64,000 bases of DNA from Drosophila persimilis (taxonomy: Eukaryota > Arthropoda > Insecta > Diptera > Drosophilidae): positions 186,001 to 250,000 of the forward strand of contig NW_020825411.1 in the NCBI RefSeq assembly GCF_003286085.1, given 5' to 3'. This document shows, piece after piece, positions 29,648 to 40,245 of this stretch (the first letter of the stretch is position 1; each line of letters begins with the position of its first letter). A program made the translations under genes and the position numbers. The notes below the pieces were generated by a model, which saw only the letters and a program-made list of their open reading frames with translations, was not told the origin of the DNA and ran no database searches.

Positions 29648-31099
29648 TTAATATTTGATGTTATCTTTATGTATAATTCTGTTTCTATTGTTGATTATAA
29701 TTTTATTCGGTCGATTTTCCTTAACTACCTGCTTTTTGTATCGGGATTGAAGTTTATTTCTTTCCCCGAATTTCTTTTCATAAACTACTTCTCCTATTTT
29801 ATAATCTTTTTCTCTTCTATCTTTGTTATGTAGCTTAAGCATTTTGGTCTGAGCTTCCTTAAGTAATATTGGATTATGTTTGTGTTCTATTTTGTTATAC
29901 AATATGTCATATGGCATTTGATTGGTCGTTGAATGTATCGTCAGGTTATATTTCAGTGCCGCCCTTATTATTATTTCTGAATAATCTGTTAGATTTAGTT
30001 CATCCTTGATGCACCGCGCTATTTCTGTTAGTGTGGAATGTACCCTTTCTACCTGACCATTTGAGGTGCTGTGTCTGGGATCAGCATAATAAATAGTTAA
30101 GTTACTTCTTTGTATGAATGATCTAAATTGTGCTGAAGTAAAGCTTGGTTCGTTGTCAGTCATTAATGATGTTGCTAACGGAAAGTGTTGCAAAATTTCC
30201 ATTACCTTATTTTCAATGTTTAATTTACTTTGAATTTCCTTGACCACCAAGTATTTAGAATAAGAATCTATACAAGTTATGAATGTTAGGTTTTGGGCAT
30301 AGTATATGTCTAAGTGTAATTGATCTCCTTCTTTTGCTGGAATGGGAGCTTCCCCAATTGGAATTTTCACAGGGTGTCTGTGATATTTGTTTTTGTTACA
30401 GATCTCACAATTTTTTATATATTCTTTTAATTTTTTGTGCAGGTTTGGCCAATAATACAGCTTAGTTATTTGTTTGTAATTTTCGTCTAGTCCTCTATGG
30501 GCTCTGCAATGTGTTTCTTCTATAATTATAGCTTTATCTTCTGAATTTACTACATCTTGGAGGAACTTTCTCGTGAAGAGAAATTTATTTATGAAGTTTT
30601 CCTTTAGCTTATTTTGGATAAGGTATAAATCTTCTAAAGTGCAGTGTATTCCTGTGGTTAAGTGAGGCTGAATAAATTCTTTTAAAATGATTAGCAGATT
30701 GTCAACCGTATCAAATTCAATAATATGTCGGGTATTTTCATAAACTCTTACTAACTCATGAACTGTGAATCTCCCTTGCGCTAATAGTAGCTGCTGTTTA
30801 AATTGGTTTAGAGGCTTACTAGTCTCTTGAATGACGTTTTCAAAACTACTCTCTGCTGAATGCTGAGTATTTATGTCTGATTCTGATTCTGTCTGGTCGA
30901 CATCACTATCTGTCATATGATTTATTTTAATCCGAGATAAAGCGTCCGCTACTACGTTAGTTGAGCCTGGCTTATAAATGATTTTTGGTGTGAAACTTTC
31001 TATGAAGTAATACCAACGTTTCATTTCAACATTTGGATTTTTTTGCGACATTGCAAAGGACAAAGGTTGGTGATCTGTATGTATTTCAATTCCACTCAC
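29648..31099 (-). CDS. pol: Pol, RNase H end and integrase (errantivirus copy 1)
   Basis: 483 aa. It opens inside RNase H (EIHTDHQPLSFAMSQ, then STNVVADALSRI). The integrase follows: an HHCC domain (HCRAHRGLDENY to CEICNKNK), catalytic residues in LHLDIYYAQ, TDNEPSFTS and NGQVERVHS, and a C-terminal domain. This part looks intact. The join to the upstream pol ORF is broken at about 31100-31125, where the N-terminal half of RNase H is missing and a stop occurs. Integrase inserts the cDNA; the TGCA duplication fits its 4-bp stagger. Confidence 0.88.
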   Translation of the reverse strand: MSGIEIHTDHQPLSFAMSQKNPNVEMKRWYYFIESFTPKIIYKPGSTNVVADALSRIKINHMTDSDVDQTESESDINTQHSAESSFENVIQETSKPLNQFKQQLLLAQGRFTVHELVRVYENTRHIIEFDTVDNLLIILKEFIQPHLTTGIHCTLEDLYLIQNKLKENFINKFLFTRKFLQDVVNSEDKAIIIEETHCRAHRGLDENYKQITKLYYWPNLHKKLKEYIKNCEICNKNKYHRHPVKIPIGEAPIPAKEGDQLHLDIYYAQNLTFITCIDSYSKYLVVKEIQSKLNIENKVMEILQHFPLATSLMTDNEPSFTSAQFRSFIQRSNLTIYYADPRHSTSNGQVERVHSTLTEIARCIKDELNLTDYSEIIIRAALKYNLTIHSTTNQMPYDILYNKIEHKHNPILLKEAQTKMLKLHNKDRREKDYKIGEVVYEKKFGERNKLQSRYKKQVVKENRPNKIIINNRNRIIHKDNIKY

Positions 31100-31112
31100 T
31101 CCGTATATGTGA

Positions 31113-32606
31113 TTAATGTCCTATTAATGTGAATTTTTTATTGTAATCTGGTTGTACTAATTCAATATGTGCTATTAAACTGTCCTTTAAATTATTAAAT
31201 GCTCCAATTGCTGGTTCATCCAGCTGTATTAATGTTTTCTTGGATGCCCTTCGTGAAACTTTCCCATTTACTCCACTCAGATATTTTGTTAAAGGTTTGG
31301 CAATTGTGGCATAATTTCGGACAAATTTTCTGTAATACCCTGTTAGTCCTAAGAAGCTACGTAGCTCTCTGATATTTTTAGGAATTGGATAGTTTTGTAT
31401 TGTGGAGATTTTGTCTGGATCTGTTTTAATGATATTTTGGGAAACAATGTATCCCAGAAATTTGGTTTCCAATTGAAAGAATTTAGACTTTTCTAGTGAA
31501 ATTTTCATGTTAGCGTTTTGCAATATCTGTATTATATGAATTAGATCTTTATAATGTTGTTCTATAGTTTTTGAAAATATTATTATATCGTCCATATAAA
31601 CGTGACAAGTTTTCCCAACTTGTTCTCTAAGTATATCGTCCATTGCCCTTTGGAAAATTCTGGGAGCGTTCGTCAATCCCATAGGCATTCTTAGAAATTC
31701 ATATTTGCCGTTATTTATGGAAATTATCTCTCCTTTTATATCCGTTCTGAACGGTAACTGTAAATTTATATTGGCATGGTCTTCTTCGATGATAGATACC
31801 ATTTTCTCTCTGAGATTTTCTAAATTGTCCTCTTTGTAGGTTATTGTGTTATACAATTTAATTTTTTTCAATTCAGAATTTGCATAATTTTGAATGTCGG
31901 ATATTTCTACGACGGCGCGTTCAGGATTTTTGCATCCCAAACTTTTAAATTGTTCATTGTCGGATAATTCAACGACGGCGTGTTCAGTATTCTTTAATCC
32001 CAAACTATTCGAACTTTTAATGTCGGATAATTCAACGACGGCGGGTTCAGGATATTTTAATCCCAAACTATTAAAACTTTGGATGTCGGATAACTCAACG
32101 ACGGCGGGTTCAGGATATTTGAATCCCAAACTATTGACGGATAATTCTTCGTCGGCGTGCTCAGGATTTTTTGATCCCAAGCTATATAAACTTCCTTCTA
32201 CCTTTACTGAATCGCTTTTCATTTCTTTTTCTTCTTCAAAATATTTTTTTATTATATATTCCTTCAACGGAAGGATGGTTTTTCCTTCTATAAAGGTTAA
32301 TTTGTTTAAAGAAAGGACCTTGTCATATATTAATTTCTCCTCATTGTCTTTATAACTTAAAGTCCCCTTTCCTGTATCAATAACCGCTCCGATTTTCTTT
32401 AATAGGTTAAATCCTATTAGTAAATCTGCCTCCATTCCATCTATTTCATAAAACACTTGCTTTGTGTTGAAAATAGTTATATTATGGAAATATTTAATTA
32501 TTGAAAACCCATTCACTGTAGCAACTTTCTTATAAATTGGTAATTCTTTTTTATTTTCGTAAATTCCTTTTTTTATATAACAGGAAGTTGCTCCCGTATC
32601 TATCAA
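31113..32606 (-). pseudogene. pol: Pol, protease and internally deleted RT (errantivirus copy 1)
   Basis: 497 aa in one frame. The protease active site IDTGATSC is at the start. A linker with 21-aa repeats occupies about residues 145-250. RT then begins normally (LPFRTDIKGEI) but jumps straight to NNGKYEFLRMPMGL, followed by VYMDDIIIF and the thumb. The fingers and motif A, including its catalytic Asp, about 110 residues, are missing without loss of frame. The end runs into RNase H (KKFTLI) and stops where about 70 more residues, including the first catalytic Asp, are gone. The pol frame is open upstream into the end of gag, as expected for a -1 frameshift. Confidence 0.88.
31890..32175 (-). 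repeat. 63-bp in-frame minisatellite in the errantivirus protease-RT linker
   Basis: About five units of about 63 bp (21 codons, SLGLKYPEPAVVELSDI type), diverged by a few bases each. The frame is kept. Confidence 0.8.
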
Positions 32607-32659
32607 AACTTTTAATTCTCTGTTTATTTTTTTGTCTACTCTTTTTAGGTATGGCAGAC

Positions 32660-33904
32660 CTACTTCGGGGGCTGATCTAAAAAATGATCCTCCTCAATGT
32701 TATTTATCCTCATTGCTTTATTAGCAGGTTGTTCCGACATTTCGTTTAGCTTTCTTTTCTGCGCTTGATTGTCGTTAGACTGATTATTCGGTACTACGTT
32801 TGCCCTGAAATGCTGGGCTTGGCTATAATTGTTATTATTTCTCCTATAATAACCGTTAGTATTCTCCCGATAATTTCTATTGTTATTATTTCCCCTGAAT
32901 TGATTGCTGTTCTGTCGGTTCCGGATTTGTATCGATTCGTCTACCTCCATTGGTTCTGGGGCCTGATTTTGTTGTCTATTACCCAAGAAATAGGGTTGTC
33001 CCCAAGACATGTTATTCCTCTGCAAATCCCTTTTTTGGTCGAATGGTGAACTGTTAGTCCTAGGTTGTCGTTGGTTGAATCTTAAGGTATTGAAATTATT
33101 ATTCCCTGATTTTCTGGGACCGCTGAATTGGTAGGCAAATTGGGCCCGAATGTTATTAGATTGCAATTCCTGTACCTTTGCCAAGGCATTCGGTAAATCT
33201 GGGGGATTCAATGAAAATAGGATTTCCGCAATGCCGCCGTTTAGGCCAGTGACAAAAATGCGTAAGGCATTGTCTCTAATTTTTTTATTTGATTCTTTGG
33301 CGATTTCACTGTCCTTTCCGTGAGTCATTATTGTCTTATTTATTAACAAGGTCATTTTCTTGTTAACCTCGTTATAGAAATCTATAATTGAAAGGTTCCC
33401 TTGTCGGAGAACGCTTAACTCCTGTTCTATTATGTAAATCGGTCTCTTGTCACTGTAAACAAAGTCAAGTCGTGAAAGTATGGCATCAAAATTTAAAACT
33501 GTCCCGTGATTGGTCAGTGCGTCATGTGCTGGTCCTGTTATTTTGTTTCTCAAAATTGTTAATGCAATATAATATTGCTTACTTCCTTTCTTATATAACT
33601 TCACTGCAGTTTCTGCAGCTTCCCTCCATCCTACATATTGGTTTAATCCACCATTGAAAATTGGTAGGGATTCTATTACCTTTAATGTGGTGTCATCTCT
33701 TATTGTCTCGTCTATTGTTTCTGCCTGATAATCTGATACCTGATCGGATTTAGTTTCTATTTGTTGTTTTAAATTTACAATTTGCTCTTGTACTTGTGAA
33801 ATTTGAAGTGCTATCAATTGTTTGACCAGATCTGCTGTGAGATCGGTCCTTGTTTGAGAGTTAATCATTTTTAGTTTTTCAAAATCTAAAGTTAGTTGAT
33901 CCAC
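32660..33904 (-). CDS. gag: Gag of errantivirus copy 1
   Basis: 414 aa from an ATG at 33902-33904. The N terminus has a coiled-coil-like stretch (about residues 20-60, LVKQLIALQISQVQEQI). A capsid-like middle follows (FYNEVNKKMTLLINKTI). The C-terminal third is rich in Asn, Arg and Gln (NNNNRNYRENTNGYYRR) with no CCHC knuckle, which is usual for several errantivirus Gag proteins; the Arg-Asn tail probably binds RNA. The frame is intact. Confidence 0.85.
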   Translation of the reverse strand: MDQLTLDFEKLKMINSQTRTDLTADLVKQLIALQISQVQEQIVNLKQQIETKSDQVSDYQAETIDETIRDDTTLKVIESLPIFNGGLNQYVGWREAAETAVKLYKKGSKQYYIALTILRNKITGPAHDALTNHGTVLNFDAILSRLDFVYSDKRPIYIIEQELSVLRQGNLSIIDFYNEVNKKMTLLINKTIMTHGKDSEIAKESNKKIRDNALRIFVTGLNGGIAEILFSLNPPDLPNALAKVQELQSNNIRAQFAYQFSGPRKSGNNNFNTLRFNQRQPRTNSSPFDQKRDLQRNNMSWGQPYFLGNRQQNQAPEPMEVDESIQIRNRQNSNQFRGNNNNRNYRENTNGYYRRNNNNYSQAQHFRANVVPNNQSNDNQAQKRKLNEMSEQPANKAMRINNIEEDHFLDQPPK

Positions 33905-34480
33905 CTTTAATTTTTCTTATATGTTAGTTTTTATAATCTTATATAACCTAATTGAACTTAAAAATTTATTAATACAACTTTTGCTCACGAGCTATCCGGT
34001 AGGGGTCGTCCTTCTTAGTTTGGCTGACTGATCTTCGCACGGGTCTTCCTTCTTGATTTGGCTGACAGGTCTTTGAACGGGTCTTCCTTCTTAAATTTCG
34101 TTGTTTAACTGGGTCTTCTGGGGGTCTTCCTTCTTTGGCTTCGCTGATCGTTTCACTTTCCTTGTGTTTTGGTTTTGTTGGTTTTGTTAAAAAACTTTGG
34201 GTTTTTTTGGTTTTTTTGTATTTATGAATTGTCTTGATTAGCTTTTTTATTTATTTGTATTTTGCATTGTATTTGTATTTCTATTTGTATTTTGTATTGT
34301 ATTTATTTTTTGCACACCCTAAGCTCCGGTTTGTTTCCTTTTTATCTCACTTTTTTTTATCTTATATCACACAGTCACTCCGCGTTTTTAAATTTGAAGG
34401 ATTTATTCCATTAATTAATTGTCCTTCGGGTTTCGGCACGACGCAACACTTTTATCATTCGGTGCTTTTTATACAACGTC
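33905..34480 (-). other. Leader of errantivirus copy 1, no gene
   Basis: Between gag and the PBS. It holds two to three units of about 60 bp (gggtcttccttctt type, 34005-34135) and a run of tttgtatttg-like repeats at 34250-34310. No protein-coding pattern. Confidence 0.6.
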
Positions 34481-34498
34481 GCCCCACGTTGGGCGCCA
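34481..34498 (-). promoter_or_regulatory. Primer-binding site, tRNA-Lys type (errantivirus copy 1)
   Basis: Minus strand TGGCGCCCAACGTGGGGC, the gypsy-type Lys primer site, directly after the LTR (one base overlaps). The same 18-mer is used by the unrelated element at 54141-54158. Confidence 0.88.
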
Positions 34499-35029
34499 AT
34501 TAAACAACTGCGGTAGCGGATTGTGTTTTTAAAAAGTTTTTATTTTACTTCGAACTTCACTGATATAGATTTAAGTAGAGGGTCACAAAGGAATTCCGGG
34601 CCAAGGGATTGCGCGATCTTAATATTTAGCTAGACTTTGCGGTGTCGCTGCTGGATCAAGACTGATTTGAACTTTCTGATCTTTGCATCGTTGATCCCTT
34701 TCGGGAATCGTTTTTCTATAAACATTTCAATTGATTTCGCCATCCCGAGTATTAGATTTCGTCATCCAAAGAGAGAACTGTAAAAGGCCTAAAGTGCAGG
34801 ATCTGCAGAAAGCCGGGAGTGAGATTGTTTATGAGAAGCCGGGTGTGGGCAAACATTGGTTTTCCATTTAGGCGAGTGTCAAAGAATGGGATTGCGGCGG
34901 GGGCGCTTGAGATTGTACATCTTAGAAATCAATTAGGCGGAGGCCCAAGATTGAAATTGTTTTCGTTTTGGAAAGCCAAAGATTGTTTACAACTCGTATA
35001 AGAGCTCAATGGAATTGGGTACGTTAACT
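34498..35029 (-). repeat. 5' LTR of errantivirus copy 1
   Basis: 532 bp, pair of 27667-28199. The AGTTAAC terminus is at 35023-35029, followed by the TGCA duplication. Confidence 0.92.
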
Positions 35030-35193
35030 TGCACTCGCGTAAAAGAATTGGTTTCCAGATTGTTGTCTGGTTAGGGAGTATAATTAGAATTTAGTTAGGA
35101 AAACACCGGCTGTTTATTCGAAACAAAAGGAAAAAATGCGGAGCGCAAAACAAAAACACGTCTGATCACTACGAAAGAGAACGGAGTTCTCAA

Positions 35194-36696
35194 TTGGCCA
35201 CGCACAATTGTCCAGATTCGATAGCTGAGATGGAAGCAAGGTTGGATAAAACTCTTCGTATGTTTTGGGAAGTCGAGAATTGTGTGGAGGCTGGGTTGAA
35301 TACCAAAGAAGAAGACGATTGTGAAGCACATTTTGTAAGCCACCTTTCACGGTTGCCATCCGGGGAGTATGCAGTTCGTCTGCCGCTAAATAACAATACT
35401 GATCGTTTAGGAGAATCTTATGCTCAGGCTTATCGACGGTTCATCAGTCTGGAGCGAAAACTGGAGCGTAATCCTACACTCAAGGAGCGGTATTCCGCCT
35501 TTATGAGGGAGTACATTGATTTGCATCATATGCACCAAGTCAACCCTGATTCCCGTAGCCTCTGCAAATATTTCTTGCCTCATCACTGTGTCCTAAAGGA
35601 GGACAGTACGACGACAAAACTCCGTGTCGTTTTCGATGGATCCGCAGCTACATCAACTGGATATTCTCTAAATGATGTGATGATGACAGGCCCTGTTATT
35701 CAGCCTGCATTGTTTAACATATTGATTCGCTCTCGAACATATCCAGTCGCTTTCACTGGGGACATTTGTAAAATGTACCGCTGCGTACGAGTGTCTCCAC
35801 CCGACAATTTGTATCAGTGCATCCTATGGCGAGATTCCATCGAGTCCGAGGTTCAAGTCTACACATTAGACACCGTCACATACGGAACGAGGGCTGCATC
35901 ATTTTTAGCGGTCCGCGCAATGCACCAGCTGGCCATCGACGAGGGTGAGTCCTACCCTCTTGGCTCAGCTGCTCTGCGGCAGGAGTTTTACGTGGATGAC
36001 CTTATTTCGGGCGGTAATTCGGTCGCACAGGTCATGGACAAGATGCACCAAACATCAGCTTTACTGTCCCGTGGTAATTTTAGACTTAGGAAATGGTGCT
36101 CCAGTCACCAGGAAGTACTTGAGGGAACCCCTGAAGATGACATAGAGAAGTTCCTAAAGTTTAATGATGGAAGCGACATTGCCAAAACTCTCGGCTTAGC
36201 GTGGGACCCTGCTTCGGATCAGCTGCTTTTTGCCTTGTCCGCACTGGACACAAACTCAAAGCCATCAAAGCGGTCGGTTTTATCTACGATTGCGCGGTTC
36301 TACGACCCTCTTGGATTGATAAATCCAGTCATTGTCAGGTGCAAAATCTTCCTTCAGCAGCTTTGGAGAGAAAATTTGGATTGGGATGAAAGCCTACCCT
36401 CAGCGTTGCATTCAACTTGGATGGACTTGAGAAATAGTCTGGCAAGAATTTCTCGGATCTCATTTCCTCGCTTGGTTCTTCGTTCTAGTGTGGCTACAGA
36501 AGTTCACGGATTCTGTGATGCCAGCTTAGAAGCATATGGCGCTTGCGTGTATGTCGTGTCCAGGGAAGCCCAGTCTTCGAGCCACGTTTTGTGCTCAAAG
36601 TCGCGAGTGGCGCCGCTAAAGACTATATCGATTCCTAAGCTGGAATTAAGTGGAGCCCATTTGCTTGTGAAAATCATGCAGAATATAAGGCCATAG
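35194..36696 (+). pseudogene. pol: BEL/Pao Pol: RT and first part of RNase H
   Basis: 500 aa. Typical BEL features are MFWEVENCVEAG, LRVVFDGSAATSTGYSLND, motif A in FTGDICKMYRCVRV, and the active site EFYVDDLISGG. The connection region (IARFYDPLGLINPVI) and the RNase H start (VHGFCDASLEAYGACVY) follow. The frame ends at KIMQNIRP; the next bases (36697-36810) code in another frame for the end of RNase H (LNPADILSRG), so about 100 residues are deleted. The codons upstream of 35194 are open to about 35100 but have no start. Confidence 0.85.
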
Positions 36697-38292
36697 AATG
36701 GCGCTATGTTCCCACATCTTTAAATCCTGCTGATATTCTCTCGAGAGGCTCGCTTCCCAGCCATCTTATCCAGTCAGAGCTATGGTTTCACGGCCCATCC
36801 TTTTTGCTAGGCTAACAACATAGCAACTTTGGAGCTTCGCAAGAGAGTATTGCTAATCACGTCTCCACATGCCGATCTCACGTCCGGATGCAAATTTGCG
36901 AATTCATTCTTTCGCATGCAGCGCACATTCGCCTACATGCATAAATTTATACATCGTCTTAGGCATCCAGGACTCACCATTTCGGATATTCGGCAAGGAA
37001 CGTATCTTCTAATTCGACACATTCAGTTGTGGATGGACATAAAGGAGATTCGGCGCAATGGTCAAGTCATGAAATCCAGTTCTATTAGTTCGCTCAACCC
37101 GTTCATCGATCATTCTGGACTACTTAGAGTTGGAGGTCGTCTTGGCAACACATCGCTAGGATTTGACGCTCAGCACCCGCTCATTCTGCCAAAGGGACAT
37201 TCCATTACCTTTGCGCTGATAAGATATTATCACAAAAGAAGGTAGGAGGTATTAAAGCAGTGTCAATGGTCGTCAGCAAGTGTGTGAGATGCTTCAGGAC
37301 TAGGCCGCGCATGGTTGAACACATCATGGGAGACCTACCTAAAGAAGGTTTGGAAGGATCTCGAGCTTTTGAAGTCACTGGAGTAGATTACTGTGGACCT
37401 TTTTTCTACCGATCAGAAATCCGCACGAGGCCTCCGATCAAGTGCTACATTAGCGTATTCATCTGCTTCACTTCTAAGGCTATACACATGGAGCTCGTAA
37501 AGGATTTGACCACCGCATCGTTTCTAGGCGCACTAAAGCGTTTTACTTCCACTCGAGGAAGGCCAAGTTAAATTTGGTCGGACAATGCGACAAACTTCGT
37601 TGGGGCCAAGAACGAGCTTCTGGAGCTAAAGAAGCTTTGTCTGAGCGAACCGCATATGAAGGAGGTCTACGAATCCTGCTTGGCTGACTCGATCGACTGG
37701 CGTTTCATCCCACCTCGCTCTCCGCATTTTGGCGGGTTGTGGGAAGCGGCCGTGAAGACCGCAAAATATCACCTGTACCGCTCAGTTGGACCATCTGTGC
37801 TGTCAGATCACTGGAATTGTTAACTCTCGCCCTTTGCTCTCGCTTTCAGAAAGTCCTGATGATTGAGACGTTTTGACTCCTGCTCATCTGCTTTTAGGCG
37901 GCCCCCATGAGCAAATCCTCGAGCCTGACCTAACGAAGCTGAACTACAATCGTCTGGATGGCTGGCAGCGGGTCACCCAACTACAACAACTATTTTGGAG
38001 CCGTTGGCGCGAAGAGTATCTCACTCTTTTGCAAGAGCGCGCGAGGTGGCGTACCTCCGCGCAAAACATCTGCAAGAACGATCTCGTTCTGGTGAAGGAC
38101 GAAAATCTTCCTCCAATGCGTTGGCCACTGGATAGAGTGGTCGATGTCGTTATGGGCAAGGACGGAGTGTGTCGCGTCGCTGACCTGAAGACATCCTCAG
38201 GAAACATCAGGAGGGCCGTCACTCGGCTATGTTCTGTTGAGAGACTAGCTCCCAACGAGGGTAGTATGTTCGGGCCAGCCGCTGAACAATAA
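36697..38292 (+). pseudogene. pol: BEL/Pao integrase, several stops
   Basis: In order: the RNase H tail; an integrase N-terminal region (LLRVGGRLGNTSLGFDAQHPLIL at 36829-37245; the HHCC motif is shortened at a stop and frame jump near 37245); CVRCFRTRP and the core with catalytic Asp in VTGVDYCGPFF (37260-37571); then IWSDNATNF and the Glu region HFGGLWEAAVKTAK, out of the ATG-led frames (37572-37870); and the BEL C-terminal region (TPAHLLLGGP, then WPLDRVVDVVMGKDGVCRVA; 37873-38292). At least four stops or shifts show it is dead. Confidence 0.85.
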
Positions 38293-38631
38293 CCGTAACT
38301 TTAAGCATTATTATTGTATGAGCAGAGAGAGCGGCCTATGTTGTGAAACGTTGACTTTCTGCAGAGCTGCTGCGCTCTCCCGCTAAAGGGGCTCTCTGCC
38401 ACCGCCACTTCGGCAATTACTTTGATCTGCTGCCGCCACTTCGGCAATCACTTTGATCTAACGCCGTCGTCTAGTTTTTAGTTCTATGCTAACCCCTCTG
38501 CGCATTGGTTGCATATCGATCTCGCATAAATTTTATCTAGCCATAGCAAGCAATCGGCTTCCGCTAAGCCACCAAGATTAAATACGAATTATAAAGTTTA
38601 ACCAAAATTCTCTTTTCAATTTTGAAACACA
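38267..38631 (+). repeat. 3' LTR of the BEL element
   Basis: Starts TGTTCGGGCC inside the last pol codons, after a short purine tract (gagggtagta). The right end is taken as acaca near 38631, but no second LTR is present to confirm it. It includes a duplicated ccgccacttcggcaat motif (about 38402, 38434). Confidence 0.55.
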
Positions 38632-38949
38632 AAAAAGCTTGGCATCTCAAACACCTACGATTGTTATTTCCGTTCCTTGGGTGTTCGTGATTCTTGTTAT
38701 CAGTTACGAAATTTTCGTAGATTCCTAACTCTTGAGATGATTTTTCTAGATTAGCTATAGTAGAAATGTCTTTCTTTGCTAAAATGATGAACAATTTATT
38801 GGGTAGAGCACCTTCTATTGTATGTCTGGTGGGTGTATCTTATTTTCTGGGCTAGTCTCCAGATTTAGTTTACTTATTATAACATTTGACTTAATTTCTT
38901 CTACAAACTTACGAATATTCCCATTGAATTTGGTGTCAGTGTAATTGTT
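38632..38949. other. Unassigned AT-rich sequence
   Basis: No recognisable gene or repeat. A 76-aa minus frame (38564-38794) overlaps the BEL LTR and has a short lysine- and asparagine-rich sequence that I do not recognise. It could be a relic of another element. Confidence 0.4.
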
Positions 38950-39240
38950 GTAGCAGCGACTCGTATGGAGTGTGACAAGGTGGACTTGCTGGCAATACCG
39001 AAGTCATTAGAAAACATTCGAAAAAAAATAAAATCCGACACTCACAACGCAGGACACTTTGCTGCACAAAAAAACAATGCATACCGTACAGCAGAGCTAT
39101 TGGATTCCACATCTGGAAGGAAAAGTAATGCAGATCATAGGAAACTGTATGAAATGTATAATCTACAACAAAAAGCTTGGCAAAAAAGAGGGATTTCAGC
39201 ATCAAATCGACAGAGGATCACAGCCGCTGTATACTATACA
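38950..39240 (+). pseudogene. Gypsy integrase zinc-domain fragment
   Basis: Encodes, with one frameshift near 39059, an HHCC domain: HNAGHF, then SYWIPHLEGKV, then CMKCIIYNKK, followed by GKKEG and the start of the integrase core up to LYTIHV. There it is cut by the LTR at 39241. It is a remnant of an older gypsy element into which the next one was inserted. Confidence 0.7.
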
Positions 39241-39503
39241 TGTAGGAAACAGAGGAAAGAGAGAGACACGAAGCGGCCGTGTTTTCGTCGTGTCGTCGGG
39301 ATAGAGCAGTAATCGGCTCTGAGAGAGCCGATAGCAAGAGAGAGAGATCACTCAGTTGTCAGTTCAGCCACGCATCAGACGTACACGCATATAATTACTC
39401 ACAAACATACTTAATGTAAAACTTGGAGCTGTTATAATTTTAAGTCCAACATACTTATCAAATAAATGTTACTCGTTGCCGTCAAGCAACTTAAACTAAT
39501 ACA
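39241..39503 (+). repeat. 5' LTR of the SAP-Gag gypsy element
   Basis: TGTAGGAAAC to CTAATACA, 263 bp, followed by AAT and a primer site. AATAAA is present near 39461. No partner LTR in the window, so the boundaries rest on the termini and the PBS. Confidence 0.65.
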
Positions 39504-39506
39504 AAT

Positions 39507-39520
39507 TGGGGACTCGTCCG
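39507..39520 (+). promoter_or_regulatory. Primer-binding site, possibly tRNA-Pro type
   Basis: TGGGGACTCGTCCG lies three bases after the LTR. It differs by one base from the start of the tRNA-Pro primer site known in murine-type retroviruses. The tRNA assignment is tentative. Confidence 0.5.
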
Positions 39521-40245
39521 AAAATAAGCCCAAGACAACAACATTTGCAAGTGAGATTTGTGCGTGTATTTGGAAAATTTGGTGAACACGAGACTGGAGA
39601 CACAAGAGATCGGTCGCGGTGCGAAATTGAATTGCAGTCTGGCCTATAAGTGCGAGAGAGACACTTGTCGAAGAAGTCGCATTAGTGTGAGCAGACATTC
39701 AAAAGAGCTGGAACGACAAAACGACGGCAGACGGCAGCAAACACAGCAAGAATCAAAACCTTCGTTGTTGTTGTGTTGCACAGCGTGCAACGTGTGCAAC
39801 AATATCGTGTATGTTTGTCACTACAACTGCAAGAAGAGACAAGCAGCTAAAAAGACGACCATTTTGTAACAGCAGAAGCAGCGACGATTCGGGAAGCGAC
39901 AACGAGTTAACGGCGAACAGCGAGAGCAAGGCAAGGCAACAAAGAGAGGACGGCAACAGCGACATCAACAGGCAAGCGAGATCAGGATATGGTGCTGTGT
40001 GTGCGTCAAATTTGGAGTCTGGAAAGTTCTGCGCAGAAGCGAGAGTTAACAAGGGTAAACCCATAGTAAGGTGAGCGTTAACAGAGAAGCGATCGTTAAC
40101 AGTGACGACTTTAAAGGCGTTTTCGGAGTCGATGTTAACTGGAAAATTGTTAACAGGCCAGCAGTAATAAGGTGGTTTAAGTTGATTTAATTACATTTTC
40201 TCAGATATAAACTAATATCAATTATTTTGTATTTAAATCGTCACG
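39521..40245 (+). other. Leader of the SAP-Gag element, no gene
   Basis: About 725 bases rich in agcagcgac- and gcgagagc-like motifs. Frames at 39558-39869 and 39811-40074 are short, of low complexity, and look non-coding. A gagagagag tract lies just upstream, inside the LTR. Confidence 0.5.

Larger units (their letters stand above)
27667..35029 (-). mobile_element. Errantivirus-type gypsy element, minus strand (TSD TGCA)
   Basis: 7.4 kb with LTRs 27667-28199 and 34498-35029, flanked by TGCA (27663-27666, 35030-35033). Order from the right: LTR, Lys-type PBS, leader, gag, protease-RT, RNase H-integrase, env, polypurine tract, LTR. By eye the LTRs differ at about two or three positions, so the insertion is recent. 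Yet pol has two internal deletions (RT and RNase H), so it cannot replicate alone. The LTR begins AGTTAACG in its own direction, as in gypsy-type elements. Confidence 0.93.
35034..38631 (+). mobile_element. BEL/Pao element, 5'-truncated and degenerate, with 3' LTR
   Basis: RT, RNase H and integrase of BEL/Pao type on the plus strand, then an LTR starting TGTTCGGG at 38267. Gag and protease are absent: the region between the errantivirus duplication and about 35100 has no recognisable BEL protein. Pol has a deletion in RNase H and several stops. The outer end of the LTR is estimated. Confidence 0.82.

Noticed and set aside
34819..35001. 60-aa ORF also present at 58081-58263
   Set aside because: It lies within the errantivirus LTR on the opposite strand, and recurs only because the LTR recurs.
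38564..38794. Possible small host gene between BEL and the SAP-Gag element
   Set aside because: Short, overlaps the BEL LTR, no domain, no splice or promoter signals that I can support.
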